A DNA stretch of 64,000 nucleotides. It comes from Blastococcus sp. TF02-8. GTDB taxonomy: Bacteria > Actinomycetota > Actinomycetes > Mycobacteriales > Geodermatophilaceae. Positions 1-8,298 of the stretch are shown one piece after another; the stretch's first letter is position 1, and every line of letters starts with the position of its first letter. The notes under the pieces are model-generated. The model searched no databases and was not told the origin of the DNA. It saw nothing but the letters and a program-made list of their open reading frames with translations. The translations under genes were made by a program, and so were the position numbers. The stretch is from the NCBI RefSeq assembly GCF_003319175.1, contig NZ_QOHK01000005.1:248001-312000 (forward strand), in the 5' to 3' direction.

Positions 1-39
1 CCGACCCTGGCACGGCGGGACCGACTCCGCCCGGCGAAC

Positions 40-975
40 TCAGAAGGTGAGGACGAGCCGCCCGCGCACGCCGCCGGCCTCGAGCACGCGGTGCGCCTCG
101 GCGGCCTGCTCGGCCGGGAAGGTGCGGGCCACGCGCAGGGTCACCACGCCGTCCTCCACCTGCTGGCGCAGCCGATCCAGCCCCTCCCGGTCCTCGGCGA
201 CCTTCCGCACCAGCGTGGGGAAGAACCGCAGCCCCCGCTCCCCGTTGCCCCGGTAGCCGCGCACGGTCGCGACCGCTCCCCCGTCCCGCACCGCCGGCAG
301 CACGAGCTCGTCCTGGACCGAGCCGTCGGCCAACCCGTGGACGCCGTCCGGGACGTGCTGCCGGATCCGATCGGCGACGTCGTCCCCACGGCGCACGACG
401 ACATCGGCGCCCAGCGAGCGGACCAGTTCCTCGTCGGCCTCCGAGGCGTCGGCGACCACCGTCAGCCCGTCGGCCTTGGCCAGCTGGATCACGTAGCCGC
501 CGTAGGCCCCCGCCGCGCCCGTGACCGCCAGGACCTCCCCCGGCTGCAGGCCCATGAGGTCGAGGGAGAACCGGGCGGTGAGCCCGTTCATCGGCAGCGT
601 CGACGCCTCGACGGCGCTGGCTCCCTTCGGCGCCCGCACGACCGAGTTCGCCGGCAGGACCTTGTCCTCCCGGTAGGCGCCGTAGGGACCGAAGGGGACG
701 ACGATGCCCATGGCGAGGTCGCCCACGGCCAGGTGGTCGACCCCTTCCCCCAGTTCGGTGACGACGCCGGCGACGTCCATGCCCGGCACCCACGGCGGCG
801 TCTTCACCGGGTCCCTCTCGGCATAGGCACCGGAGCGGGCATGGGTGTCGGTCGGGCTGACCGCTGCCGCCGCCACCCGCAGCCGCACCTTACCCGGGCC
901 GAGGGGCTCGGGCTCCACGTCGACGATGTGCAGGGCCTCCGGCCCACCGAACTCGGTCACTCCCGCAGCGCGCAT
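40..975 (-). CDS. zinc-independent quinone/NADPH oxidoreductase (MDR family)
   Basis: This 311-residue protein belongs to the medium-chain dehydrogenase/reductase superfamily, quinone oxidoreductase branch. It has an N-terminal GroES-like catalytic domain and a Rossmann domain whose nucleotide-binding loop VTGAAGAYGG lies near residues 149-158. The GHE motif and the Cys cluster of zinc alcohol dehydrogenases are absent, so it is most likely a zinc-independent NAD(P)H-dependent reductase of quinones or enones. The substrate cannot be told from sequence. It starts at an ATG and is transcribed divergently from the ribbon-helix-helix gene at 1093. The palindrome in the shared intergenic region could therefore act on it as well. 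Confidence 0.85.
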   Translation of the reverse strand: MRAAGVTEFGGPEALHIVDVEPEPLGPGKVRLRVAAAAVSPTDTHARSGAYAERDPVKTPPWVPGMDVAGVVTELGEGVDHLAVGDLAMGIVVPFGPYGAYREDKVLPANSVVRAPKGASAVEASTLPMNGLTARFSLDLMGLQPGEVLAVTGAAGAYGGYVIQLAKADGLTVVADASEADEELVRSLGADVVVRRGDDVADRIRQHVPDGVHGLADGSVQDELVLPAVRDGGAVATVRGYRGNGERGLRFFPTLVRKVAEDREGLDRLRQQVEDGVVTLRVARTFPAEQAAEAHRVLEAGGVRGRLVLTF

Positions 976-1031
976 ACGACGTGCCTACCGCCTGCCCCGC
1001 GGGAACGCTCGATCGGGGCCCGGAGCCACCC

Positions 1032-1093
1032 TGATGTCACGTGACATCAGAACAGGGTTGTGGTGACGTCAATGTGATGTCATAGTGACGTCA
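1032..1093. promoter_or_regulatory. phased array of TGAYGTCA operator-like octamers
   Basis: Five near-identical octamers lie between two divergent genes: TGATGTCA at 1032-1039, its inverse TGACATCA at 1042-1049, TGACGTCA at 1064-1071, TGATGTCA at 1075-1082 and TGACGTCA at 1086-1093. The first two form the perfect 20-bp palindrome CTGATGTCACGTGACATCAG (1031-1050). The last three are exactly 11 bp apart, and the 1042 to 1064 step is 22 bp, so the sites fall on about the same face of the helix. The last site overlaps the A of the ATG at 1093. The layout is typical of an autoregulated operator bound cooperatively by a ribbon-helix-helix dimer array. The binding protein is inferred to be the adjacent gene product. 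Confidence 0.75.
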
Positions 1094-1605
1094 TGGACCT
1101 GACGCCCTTCGTCGAGCAACTCCGCCACGAGCTCACCGTCGCCGCCGAGGCCGGCGGCGAGGACGCCCGAGCCCTGGCCGAGCGACTCACCGCGCCGCTC
1201 GAGTCGTCGGTCCGCCTGGCTCTGCTCAGCGCGCTGTCGATGGCCGCCGAGGAGATCACCTCGCAGCTCGCCCCCGGCTCCGTCGACGTGCGCCTGCGCG
1301 GCGGCGACATCGGCTTCGCCGTCACCCACCCGCCGGCTCCCGAACCGGATCCCTCCCCCGCACCCGCTGCGGCGACGGCACCGGACACCGACGACGGCAG
1401 CACGATCCGGATCACCCTCCGGCTCCCCGAGACGCTCAAGTACCGCGTCGAGGAGGCCGCCGCGGAGTCCGGCTCGTCGGTGAACACCTGGCTGGTCCGA
1501 GCCGTCTCCACCGCACTGGACGCCGGCTCCCGCACTCCCCCGGCCGAGCCCCAGCGCAGCGGCCGGTGGTCGACCGGCCAGCAGTTCACGGGCTGGGCCC
1601 GCTAG
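1093..1605 (+). CDS. ribbon-helix-helix (HicB/Arc-like) DNA-binding protein
   Basis: This 170-residue protein has two parts. Residues 1-75 are helical and unlike anything I recognise, followed by a Pro/Ala linker (about 78-100). Residues 104-144 form a ribbon-helix-helix domain: a beta strand with alternating residues (TIRITLRLP) followed by two helices ending in SVNTWLVRAVSTAL. No HicA-like toxin is adjacent, so I read it as a transcriptional regulator. It is first in a tight unit with a DUF4097 protein and an ABC exporter, and its start codon is overlapped by an octamer of the phased operator array, which suggests autoregulation of the whole cassette. No Shine-Dalgarno sequence precedes the ATG, so the transcript may be leaderless. 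Confidence 0.8.
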   Translation: MDLTPFVEQLRHELTVAAEAGGEDARALAERLTAPLESSVRLALLSALSMAAEEITSQLAPGSVDVRLRGGDIGFAVTHPPAPEPDPSPAPAAATAPDTDDGSTIRITLRLPETLKYRVEEAAAESGSSVNTWLVRAVSTALDAGSRTPPAEPQRSGRWSTGQQFTGWAR

Positions 1606-1689
1606 CCCCGGCCTCTCCCGCTCCACCGCACCTCCACCCCGGCCGCCCGGCCGTGGGTGTCCCACCCGCGCCCTGAGGAGGGCACCGCC

Positions 1690-2481
1690 ATGCCCACGTT
1701 CCCGACCCCCGACCCCGTCACCGCCCGCATCGACCTCGCCGCCGGCACCGTGCGCGTGCGGGCAGAGGAGCGCACCACCACCGAGGTGGAGGTCCGCCCC
1801 GCGAACCCCGCGAAGACGGGCGACGTCCAGGCCGCGAAGGAGACCCGCGTCGAGTTCGCCGACGGCCGACTGCTCGTGACGACACCCCGCCGGCTCCGGC
1901 TGATGCTGTTCGGCCCGTCCGCCTCGGTCGAGATCGACGTCCGCCTCCCCGAGGGCTCGGAACTGCACGTCGAGTCCGGCTTCGGAGACGTCGACTGCGA
2001 CGGCCGGTTCGCCGACGTGCGGGTGGCGAGCAAGGCCGGCGACATCCGGGTCGACACGGCCGCCGGTGTCACCGCCCGCAGCAGCGCCGGCGACGTCGAG
2101 GTGGTCCGAGCCGAGGCGGACGTCGAGGCCGGCACCTCCTACGGCCAGGTCCGCGTGGGTTCGGCCGGCGGGAGCATGCGCCTGGACTCCTCCGCCGGCG
2201 ACATCTGGATCGACCGCGCGCTCGGCTCGGTGCACGCCACCACCAAGTACGGCCAGGTGCGGGTCGTCGAGGCGGTCCGCGGCTCGCTCTGGCTGGAGAC
2301 CTCCTACGGCACGGTCGAGACCGGCATCCGCCAGGGCACCGCCGCCTGGCTCGACGTCCAGGCCGGCGCCGGCCGGGTCCGCAACCTGCTCGACGCCGCC
2401 GACGGGCCCGACGACGCCGTCGAGACCGTCGAGGTCCGTGCCCGCACCGCCTACGGCGACGTCGTCGTCCGCCGCGCCTGA
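1690..2481 (+). CDS. DUF4097 beta-strand repeat protein
   Basis: The 263-residue product resembles DUF4097/DUF4098 proteins. These form a right-handed beta-helix from short strands, seen here as repeated units such as KAGDIRVD, SAGDVEV, SYGQVRV, SAGDIWID, KYGQVRV and SYGTVET. There is no signal peptide or membrane segment, so it should be cytosolic or anchored through partners. I chose the ATG at 1690 because gaggaggg lies just upstream (1675-1682). In actinobacteria this family commonly sits between a small DNA-binding protein and an ABC-2 exporter, as here, but its molecular role is not known. It lies 28 nt ahead of the ATPase gene and is probably co-transcribed with it. Confidence 0.8.
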   Translation: MPTFPTPDPVTARIDLAAGTVRVRAEERTTTEVEVRPANPAKTGDVQAAKETRVEFADGRLLVTTPRRLRLMLFGPSASVEIDVRLPEGSELHVESGFGDVDCDGRFADVRVASKAGDIRVDTAAGVTARSSAGDVEVVRAEADVEAGTSYGQVRVGSAGGSMRLDSSAGDIWIDRALGSVHATTKYGQVRVVEAVRGSLWLETSYGTVETGIRQGTAAWLDVQAGAGRVRNLLDAADGPDDAVETVEVRARTAYGDVVVRRA

Positions 2482-2508
2482 CCCGCCGCTCCCGAGAGGA
2501 CACCCGCC

Positions 2509-3450
2509 ATGGAACCCGCCATCTCCGTCCGAGGACTGCGCAAGTCCTTCGGCGACCAGGTCGTGCTCGACGGCCTGGACCTCACCGTCCCGGAGGGCTC
2601 GGTCTTCGCCCTGCTCGGCCCCAACGGCTCGGGCAAGACCACCACGGTCGACATCCTGTCCACCCTCACCCCCGCCGACGCCGGCCAGGTCCGGGTCGCC
2701 GGGTTCGACGTCGCCCGCGAGGCACGGTCGGTGCGCGGCGCCATCGCCGTCACCGGCCAGTTCACCGCCGTCGACAACCTGCTCACCGGTGCGGAGAACC
2801 TCCGCCTCGTCGCCGACCTGCTGCACCTGGGCCGCACGAAGGGCGCTGCCCGCGCGGCGGACCTCCTGGAGCGCTTCGACCTCGTCGAGGCGGCCACCGC
2901 TCACCCGTCGACGTACTCCGGCGGCATGCGCCGCAAGCTCGACCTGGCCATGGGCCTGATGGGCGAGCCGCGGATCGTGTTCCTGGACGAGCCGACCACC
3001 GGGCTGGACCCGCGCAGCCGGCGCGCGGTCTGGGACGTCGTGCGCGGCCTGGTCGCCGACGGCGTCACGGTGCTGCTGACGACGCAGTACCTCGAGGAGG
3101 CCGACCAGCTCGCCGACCGCATCGGGGTGCTCGACGGCGGCCGGCTGGTCGCCGAGGGCACCGCGACCGAGCTCAAGCGGCAGGTGCCCGGCGCCTCGGT
3201 GCGGTTGCTGTTCGCCGACCGGCGCCCGCTGGACGAGGCCGCCCGGCTGTTCCCGTCCGCTGCCGTGGACGCCGACGCCCTGGCACTCGACGTCCCGAGC
3301 GACGGCGGCGTGCGCGCGCTCAAGGACGTGCTCGCCCGACTGGACGACGCGGCCATCGAGGTCGCCGACCTGACCCTGCAGATCCCCGACCTGGACGACG
3401 TCTTCCTGGCCCTGACCGGCCGGCCGACCCCCGAGGAGGTGCCTTCGTGA
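2509..3450 (+). CDS. ABC-2 exporter ATPase, daunorubicin-resistance DrrA-like
   Basis: This 313-residue nucleotide-binding protein carries Walker A GPNGSGKTT (residues 37-45), the signature YSGGMRRKLDLAMGL (about 140-155) and Walker B with the DEPTTGLDP switch (about 161-169). Its C-terminal extension ending in PDLDDVFLALTG is typical of the DrrA/CcmA-like exporters of drugs and lipids. It pairs with the permease that starts inside its stop codon (GTGA overlap at 3447-3450). Substrate is unknown. The upstream ribbon-helix-helix gene and its operator array suggest inducible expression. A gagagg Shine-Dalgarno precedes the ATG. Confidence 0.9.
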   Translation: MEPAISVRGLRKSFGDQVVLDGLDLTVPEGSVFALLGPNGSGKTTTVDILSTLTPADAGQVRVAGFDVAREARSVRGAIAVTGQFTAVDNLLTGAENLRLVADLLHLGRTKGAARAADLLERFDLVEAATAHPSTYSGGMRRKLDLAMGLMGEPRIVFLDEPTTGLDPRSRRAVWDVVRGLVADGVTVLLTTQYLEEADQLADRIGVLDGGRLVAEGTATELKRQVPGASVRLLFADRRPLDEAARLFPSAAVDADALALDVPSDGGVRALKDVLARLDDAAIEVADLTLQIPDLDDVFLALTGRPTPEEVPS

Positions 3451-4238
3451 CCGCGATGGGCCTGACGATCAGCGACTCCACCACCATGCTCCGCCGCAAC
3501 CTCACGCGGGCGAAGCGCTACCCCGGCCTGACCCTGATCACCGCAGCGGTGCCCATCGTCATGCTCCTGCTGTTCGTGTTCGTCTTCGGCGGCACGCTGG
3601 GCGCGGGGCTCGGCGGGCCCTCGGGCGGTCGGGCGGAGTACGCCGACTACCTGACGCCGGGGCTGCTCGTGCTGGCCGTCGGCGCGGCCGCCCAGGGCAC
3701 CGCGATCGCGGTCGCCATGGACATGACCGAGGGGATCATCGCCCGGTTCCGCACCATGTCGATCTCCCGCGGCGCCGTGCTCGCCGGCCACGTGGTGGGG
3801 GCCGTCGTCCAGACACTCATCGGGCTGGTCCCGGTGGTCGGGGTCGCCCTGCTGGTGGGCTTCCGCCCCTCGGCGAACGCCCTGGAGTGGCTGGCCGCGA
3901 TCGGCTTCGTGGCCCTGGTGAGCTTCGCGATCTCCTGGTTCTGCGTGGCGCTGGGGCTGCACTCCAAGACCGTCGAGGGCGCCAGCAACCTGCCGATGCC
4001 GCTGATGCTCCTGCCGTTCTTCGGCAGCGGGTTCGTGCCGGTGGACTCGATGCCCGCGGGACTGCGCTGGTTCGCCGAGCACCAGCCCTTCACCCCGTTC
4101 ATCGAGACGCTGCGCGGCCTGCTCACCGGGACCGAGATCGGTTCCAGCGCCGTGATCTCGGGAGCCTGGTGCGCCGTCATCGCGCTGGTCGGCTACCTCT
4201 GGGCCCGCCGCAACTACGAGAACCGCCCCGCCCGCTGA
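3447..4238 (+). CDS. ABC-2 type permease, DrrB-like
   Basis: A 263-residue integral membrane protein with about six hydrophobic segments, starting with LTLITAAVPIVMLLLFVFVF near residues 27-46. It has the ABC-2 pattern of DrrB: a long extracytoplasmic loop rich in Gly after TM1 and a conserved region around FRTMSISRGAVLAGHV. It begins at a GTG overlapping the ATPase stop, so the two are translationally coupled in about equal amounts. A 14-bp hairpin follows the gene and probably ends the operon. Confidence 0.88.
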   Translation: MTAMGLTISDSTTMLRRNLTRAKRYPGLTLITAAVPIVMLLLFVFVFGGTLGAGLGGPSGGRAEYADYLTPGLLVLAVGAAAQGTAIAVAMDMTEGIIARFRTMSISRGAVLAGHVVGAVVQTLIGLVPVVGVALLVGFRPSANALEWLAAIGFVALVSFAISWFCVALGLHSKTVEGASNLPMPLMLLPFFGSGFVPVDSMPAGLRWFAEHQPFTPFIETLRGLLTGTEIGSSAVISGAWCAVIALVGYLWARRNYENRPAR

Positions 4239-4255
4239 ACGCTCGCGACGCGAGG

Positions 4256-4287
4256 CCAGGCCCAGGACCCTCCGGTCCTGGGCCTGG
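4256..4287 (+). terminator. strong hairpin terminator after the ABC exporter operon
   Basis: A perfect 14-bp inverted repeat (ccaggcccaggacc at 4256-4269 with its complement at 4274-4287) flanks a 4-nt loop, 18 nt after the permease stop. There is no U-tract, as is common for actinobacterial terminators. Confidence 0.8.
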
Positions 4288-4369
4288 CGTCGTGTCGGGA
4301 ATGAGCGGCGACGGCCGGTCGCTCCACCGGGAGCGCACCACTCCCTCCCCCTGACCCGAGAGGCCGTGC

Positions 4370-5071
4370 ATGCCCACGTCGCTGGAGTCCCGCCCCGTGC
4401 CCGTCGAGTCCGCAGGTCCTCGCCGCCGCCGGGTGCCCGTCCGGGTGCTGGTAGCCGGTGCGGGCGCGGCGGTCCTCGTGCCGCTCGGGATCCAGCTCGC
4501 CGGTCTCGTGCCCGAGGACCCGTTCGGTCAGGACGTCGTCGACCGCAGCACGACACCCCTCCTGCTCGCCCTGCAGGACCTGCACGAGTACCACGCCGCG
4601 AGCGGCACCTTCCAGGTCGTCGTCGACCGCGAGGTGGACACCCGGTACGTGCCGTCGGTGATCAGCGGCGAGCGCGTCGAGTTCCTCGCCACGGGCACGG
4701 CCGACGCCTACGTCGACTTCGCCGAGCTGGGCGCGGGCGCGATCACCCTCTCCGCGGACGGGACGTCGGCGACCGTCGAGCTGCCGGCACCGCGGCTGGA
4801 CGACGTCCGCATCGACCCGGACGAGAGCCACGTCCTCGACCGGGACCGCGGGCTGGTCGAGCGGATCGGTGACGCCGTGGGCGACGACCCCGTCGACGAC
4901 ACCGAGCTGTACGCGCTGGCCGAGGACCGGCTGGCCGCCGCGGCCGCCAGGAGCGACCTCCGCGAGCGCGCCGAGACCAACACCCGCGACATGCTCACCG
5001 GCCTCGCCGGGTCACTCGGCGTCGAGCAGGTCGAGGTCCGCTTCGCCGGGACGGCCGACCAGGACCGCTGA
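4370..5071 (+). CDS. DUF4230 domain membrane-anchored protein
   Basis: The 233-residue protein has a short basic N-terminus, one membrane segment (about residues 22-45, VRVLVAGAGAAVLVPLGIQLAG) and an extracytoplasmic mixed alpha/beta domain fitting DUF4230, with a DLHEYHAASGTFQVVVD core. The C-terminal half contains a long charged helix. The family has no established function; many members are single-pass proteins of unknown role. It lies between two strong hairpins and so is probably a single-gene unit. The start has a gagagg Shine-Dalgarno sequence. Confidence 0.75.
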   Translation: MPTSLESRPVPVESAGPRRRRVPVRVLVAGAGAAVLVPLGIQLAGLVPEDPFGQDVVDRSTTPLLLALQDLHEYHAASGTFQVVVDREVDTRYVPSVISGERVEFLATGTADAYVDFAELGAGAITLSADGTSATVELPAPRLDDVRIDPDESHVLDRDRGLVERIGDAVGDDPVDDTELYALAEDRLAAAAARSDLRERAETNTRDMLTGLAGSLGVEQVEVRFAGTADQDR

Positions 5072-5078
5072 ACGCCGA

Positions 5079-5106
5079 CAGCCCGGGACCTCGTGGTCCC
5101 GGGCTG
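5079..5106. terminator. bidirectional hairpin terminator
   Basis: A 12-bp perfect inverted repeat (cagcccgggacc and its complement) with a tcgt loop sits between two convergent genes, the DUF4230 gene and an acyl-CoA dehydrogenase gene. It can serve both strands. Confidence 0.8.
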
Positions 5107-5120
5107 CCGACGGTGCGGGC

Positions 5121-6317
5121 CTACTTCTGCTTGTAGGTCCTCAGCAGGCCGCGGCTGATGATCGTCTTCTGGATCTCGCTGGTGCCCTCGCCGATGAGCA
5201 GGAACGGCGCCTCGCGCATGAGGCGCTCGATCTCGTACTCCTTGGAGTAGCCGTAGCCGCCGTGGATGCGGAAGGACTGCGTGGTCACCTCGGCGCAGTA
5301 CTCGCTGGCCAGGGTCTTGGCCATGCCCGACTCGACGTCGCTGCGCTTGCCGGCGTCCTTGAGCCGGGCGGCGTTGACCATCATCAGGTGCGCGGCCTCG
5401 ACCTTGATCGCCATCTCGGCGAGCTGGAAGGCGATCGCCTGGTGCTGGGCGATCGGCTTGCCGAAGGTCTCCCGCTGCTGCGCGTAGGCGATGGCCAGCT
5501 CGAAGGCGCGGATGGAGATGCCGCAGGCGCGGGCGGCCACGTTGACCCGGCCGACCTCGACGCCGTCCATCATGTGCGCGAAGCCCTTGCCGGGCACGCC
5601 ACCGAGGATGTCGCTCGCCTTGGCCTCGTAGCCGTCGAACACCAGCTCGGTGGTGTCGACGCCCTTGTAGCCCATCTTCGCGATCTTGCCGGGGATGGTG
5701 ATGCCCGGCTTGACCTCGCCGAAGCCGGCCGGCTTCTCGACGAGGAACGTCGTCAGGTTCTCGTGCGCCTTCTCCGCGCCCTCGTCGGTGCGCACGAGGG
5801 CGGCGACCAGGGTGGAGCTGCCACCGTTGGTCAGCCACATCTTCTGGCCGTTGATCGTGTAGTTCCCGTCGGCGTTCTTGGTCGCCTTGGTGCGGATCGC
5901 GGCGACGTCGGAGCCCAGGCCCGGCTCGGACATGGAGAAGGCGCCGCGCACCTCGCCGGTGGCCATGCGCGGGAGGTAGTACTCCTTCTGCTCCTGCGTG
6001 CCGTGCTGGCGGAGCAGGTAGGCCACGATGAAGTGGGTGTTGATGACGCCGGAGACGCTCATCCAGCCGCGGGCGATCTCCTCGACCACCAGGGCGTAGG
6101 TCAGCAGCGACTCGCCGAGGCCGCCGTACTCCTCGGGGATCATCAGCCCGAAGATGCCGAGCTCCTTGAGCCCGTCGACGATCTCCTGCGGGTAGATGTC
6201 GCCGTGCTCCAGCTCCTGCGCGTGCGGGATGATCTCGCGGTCGACGAAGCTCCTGACCGTCGACAGGATCTCCTGCTGGATGTCGGTCAGGTCAGCGGTC
6301 TGCGCCAGGCGGGTCAT
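5121..6317 (-). CDS. acyl-CoA dehydrogenase
   Basis: This 398-residue flavoenzyme oxidises an acyl-CoA thioester at C2-C3, passing electrons to ETF. The three-domain pattern is complete: N-terminal helices, the FAD-binding beta domain with MSEPGLGSD (about 133-141) and WLTNGG, and the C-terminal four-helix domain with RETFGKPIAQHQA and the IHGGYGYSKEYEIER segment. The expected catalytic Glu is in IGEGTSEIQ near the C-terminus. A ggaggag Shine-Dalgarno precedes the ATG. It is divergent from a paralogous dehydrogenase, and a CitE-type CoA lyase lies 3 kb away, so a shared short-chain or branched acyl-CoA pathway is possible. The chain-length preference is not evident. Confidence 0.9.
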   Translation of the reverse strand: MTRLAQTADLTDIQQEILSTVRSFVDREIIPHAQELEHGDIYPQEIVDGLKELGIFGLMIPEEYGGLGESLLTYALVVEEIARGWMSVSGVINTHFIVAYLLRQHGTQEQKEYYLPRMATGEVRGAFSMSEPGLGSDVAAIRTKATKNADGNYTINGQKMWLTNGGSSTLVAALVRTDEGAEKAHENLTTFLVEKPAGFGEVKPGITIPGKIAKMGYKGVDTTELVFDGYEAKASDILGGVPGKGFAHMMDGVEVGRVNVAARACGISIRAFELAIAYAQQRETFGKPIAQHQAIAFQLAEMAIKVEAAHLMMVNAARLKDAGKRSDVESGMAKTLASEYCAEVTTQSFRIHGGYGYSKEYEIERLMREAPFLLIGEGTSEIQKTIISRGLLRTYKQK

Positions 6318-6436
6318 CGGTCTCCTCCGGGACTCCGGTGTCCGTTGTTACCGGGCAGTATGGGCCACCGCCGCGCGCCACCCGGCGTGTGCCTGCTCAC
6401 GCTGCCGGAGTCGGCCGCCGGGGAGAGGGAGCCGCC

Positions 6437-7591
6437 GTGACCACGCTCAGCGCCGAGGAACAGGCGATCGTGGAGGCGGTCCGCGAGTTCGTCGACCGCG
6501 ACGTGCGCCCCGTCGCCCGCGAGCTCGAGCACTCCGACACCTACCCCGAGGCGCTGGTCGAGCGGATGAAGGAGCTCGGCGTCTTCGGCCTCGCCGTCCC
6601 GGAGCCGTGGGGCGAGGCACCGGTGTCGATGCCCTGCTACGCCCTGGTGACTGCCGAGCTCGCGCGTGGCTGGATGTCGCTGGCCGGGGCGATGGGCGGG
6701 CACACCGTCGTCGCGAAGCTGCTCGTCGCCTTCGGCACCCGGGAGCAGCAGGAGCGATGGCTGCCGCGGATGGCCACCGGGGAGGTGCGCGCGACCATGG
6801 CGCTCACCGAGCCCGGCGGTGGCTCGGACCTGCAGGCGATGACGACCACGGCCCGCCGGGACGACGACGGGTACCGGATCGACGGCGCCAAGACCTGGAT
6901 CACCAACTCGCGCCGCTCCCAGCTGATCGCGCTGCTGTGCAAGACCGATCCGGAGGCCCGGCCCCGCCACGCGGGCATCTCGGTCCTGCTGGTCGAGCAC
7001 GGGCCGGGGCTCACCGTCTCCCGCGACCTGCCGAAGCTCGGCTACAAGGGGGTCGAGAGCTGCGAGCTCTCCTTCGACGGGTACCGCGCGCCCCCGGACG
7101 CCGTCCTGGGAGGGGTCGAGGGCCGCGGCTTCGCGCAGATGATGACCGGCCTGGAGACCGGCCGGATCCAGGTGGCCGCCCGAGCCCTCGGCGTCGGGCA
7201 GGCCGCGTTCGACGACGCGCTGCGCTACGCCCAGGAACGGGAGAGCTTCGGCAAGCCGATCTGGCAGCACCAGTCCATCGGCAACTACCTCGCCGACATG
7301 GCGACATCGCTGACCGCGGCCCGGCTGCTCGTCCTGCACGCCGCCGAGCGCGCCGAGAGCGGGCAGCGGTGCGACCTGGAGGCCGGCATGGCCAAGCTGT
7401 TCGCATCCGAGACCGCCATGCAGGTGGCGCTGAACGCCGTCCGCATCCACGGCGGGTACGGCTACTCGACCGAGTTCGACGTCGAGCGCTACTTCCGCGA
7501 CGCTCCGCTGATGATCGTCGGCGAGGGCACCAACGAGATCCAGCGCACCGTCATCGCCCGGCAGCTGGTGGAGCGCGGCGGCCCCGGCTGA
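6437..7591 (+). CDS. acyl-CoA dehydrogenase, paralogue of the divergent gene
   Basis: A 384-residue acyl-CoA dehydrogenase with the same domain order as its divergent neighbour: LTEPGGGSD, WITNSRRS, ESFGKPIWQHQ and IHGGYGYSTEFDVER, with the catalytic Glu in VGEGTNEIQ. I chose the GTG at 6437 because gggagaggg stands 6 nt upstream and the homology begins there; longer in-frame starts add non-homologous sequence. The two dehydrogenases share many motifs (ELARGWMS/EIARGWMS, RMATGEVR) and are probably an old duplication. The 119-bp gap between their starts must hold both promoters. Confidence 0.88.
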   Translation: MTTLSAEEQAIVEAVREFVDRDVRPVARELEHSDTYPEALVERMKELGVFGLAVPEPWGEAPVSMPCYALVTAELARGWMSLAGAMGGHTVVAKLLVAFGTREQQERWLPRMATGEVRATMALTEPGGGSDLQAMTTTARRDDDGYRIDGAKTWITNSRRSQLIALLCKTDPEARPRHAGISVLLVEHGPGLTVSRDLPKLGYKGVESCELSFDGYRAPPDAVLGGVEGRGFAQMMTGLETGRIQVAARALGVGQAAFDDALRYAQERESFGKPIWQHQSIGNYLADMATSLTAARLLVLHAAERAESGQRCDLEAGMAKLFASETAMQVALNAVRIHGGYGYSTEFDVERYFRDAPLMIVGEGTNEIQRTVIARQLVERGGPG

Positions 7592-7656
7592 CCCACCGGC
7601 CGATGAGTTCCGGGCCCCGCGAGGGTCCTCACCGCACCGACCACGGAGGAGACCCG

Positions 7657-8298
7657 TTGCCCCAGCTGCTCAGAGTCCAGAACTTCGCCGTCTCCAGCGA
7701 CGGCTTCGGCGCCGGCGAGGGCCAGAGCCTGGAACGCCCCTTCGGGCACGCGAACCCCGTGGACCTGATGTCCTGGGCGGGCGCGACTGCCAGCTGGCCC
7801 AACCGGACCGATCCCGGCGGGAGCCGGGGCCTCGACGACTACTTCACCCGCGACTTCACGCACGACATCGGCGCCGAGATCATGGGCCGCAACAAGTTCA
7901 GCCCGCACCGCGGTCCGCACGACCCCGACTGGCAGGGCTGGTGGGGTGCGGAGCCGCCGTTCCACACGCCGGTGTTCGTGCTGACCCATCACCCCCGGCC
8001 GTCGCTCACGCTGTCGGACACCACGTTCCACTTCGTCGACGGCGAGCCGGAGGCGGTCCTCGAGCAGGCGAAGGCGGCGGCGCGCGGCAAGGACGTCCGC
8101 CTCGGCGGTGGGGCGACCACGATCCGGGAGTTCCTCGACGCCGACCTCGTCGACACGCTGCACGTGGCCGTCGCACCCGTGCGGCTCGGCTCCGGGGTGC
8201 GGCTCTGGGAGTCCCCCGACGAGCTGCGCGACCGGTACCACTGCGACGTCGTCCCCAGCCCGAGCGGGGTCACCCACCACCTGTTCTGGCGGAGATGA
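7657..8298 (+). CDS. RibD C-terminal/dihydrofolate reductase family protein
   Basis: The 213-residue product matches the reductase fold of RibD C-terminal and DHFR-like proteins. It opens with RVQNFAVSSDGF, has GRNKFSP, the VFVLTHHPRPS strand, and the GGGATTIREFLDADLVDTLHVAVAPV segment that closes the NADPH site. Proteins of this stand-alone group are common in actinobacteria with unknown substrates, so a riboflavin role should not be assumed. The start is a TTG: ggagga at 7645-7650 lies 6 nt upstream, while the in-frame ATG at 7603 has no such site. Its stop overlaps the next start (ATGA). Confidence 0.8.
   Translation: MPQLLRVQNFAVSSDGFGAGEGQSLERPFGHANPVDLMSWAGATASWPNRTDPGGSRGLDDYFTRDFTHDIGAEIMGRNKFSPHRGPHDPDWQGWWGAEPPFHTPVFVLTHHPRPSLTLSDTTFHFVDGEPEAVLEQAKAAARGKDVRLGGGATTIREFLDADLVDTLHVAVAPVRLGSGVRLWESPDELRDRYHCDVVPSPSGVTHHLFWRR

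Noticed and set aside
1093-1605. HicAB toxin-antitoxin system
   Set aside because: No HicA-like RNA-binding toxin lies up- or downstream; the next genes are DUF4097 and an exporter.
1069-2904. Very long open frame on the minus strand across the RHH, DUF4097 and ABC genes
   Set aside because: Antisense open frames are common at this G+C content. The product is Gly/Ala/Asp/Arg-rich without domains, while the plus strand has clear families and ribosome sites.
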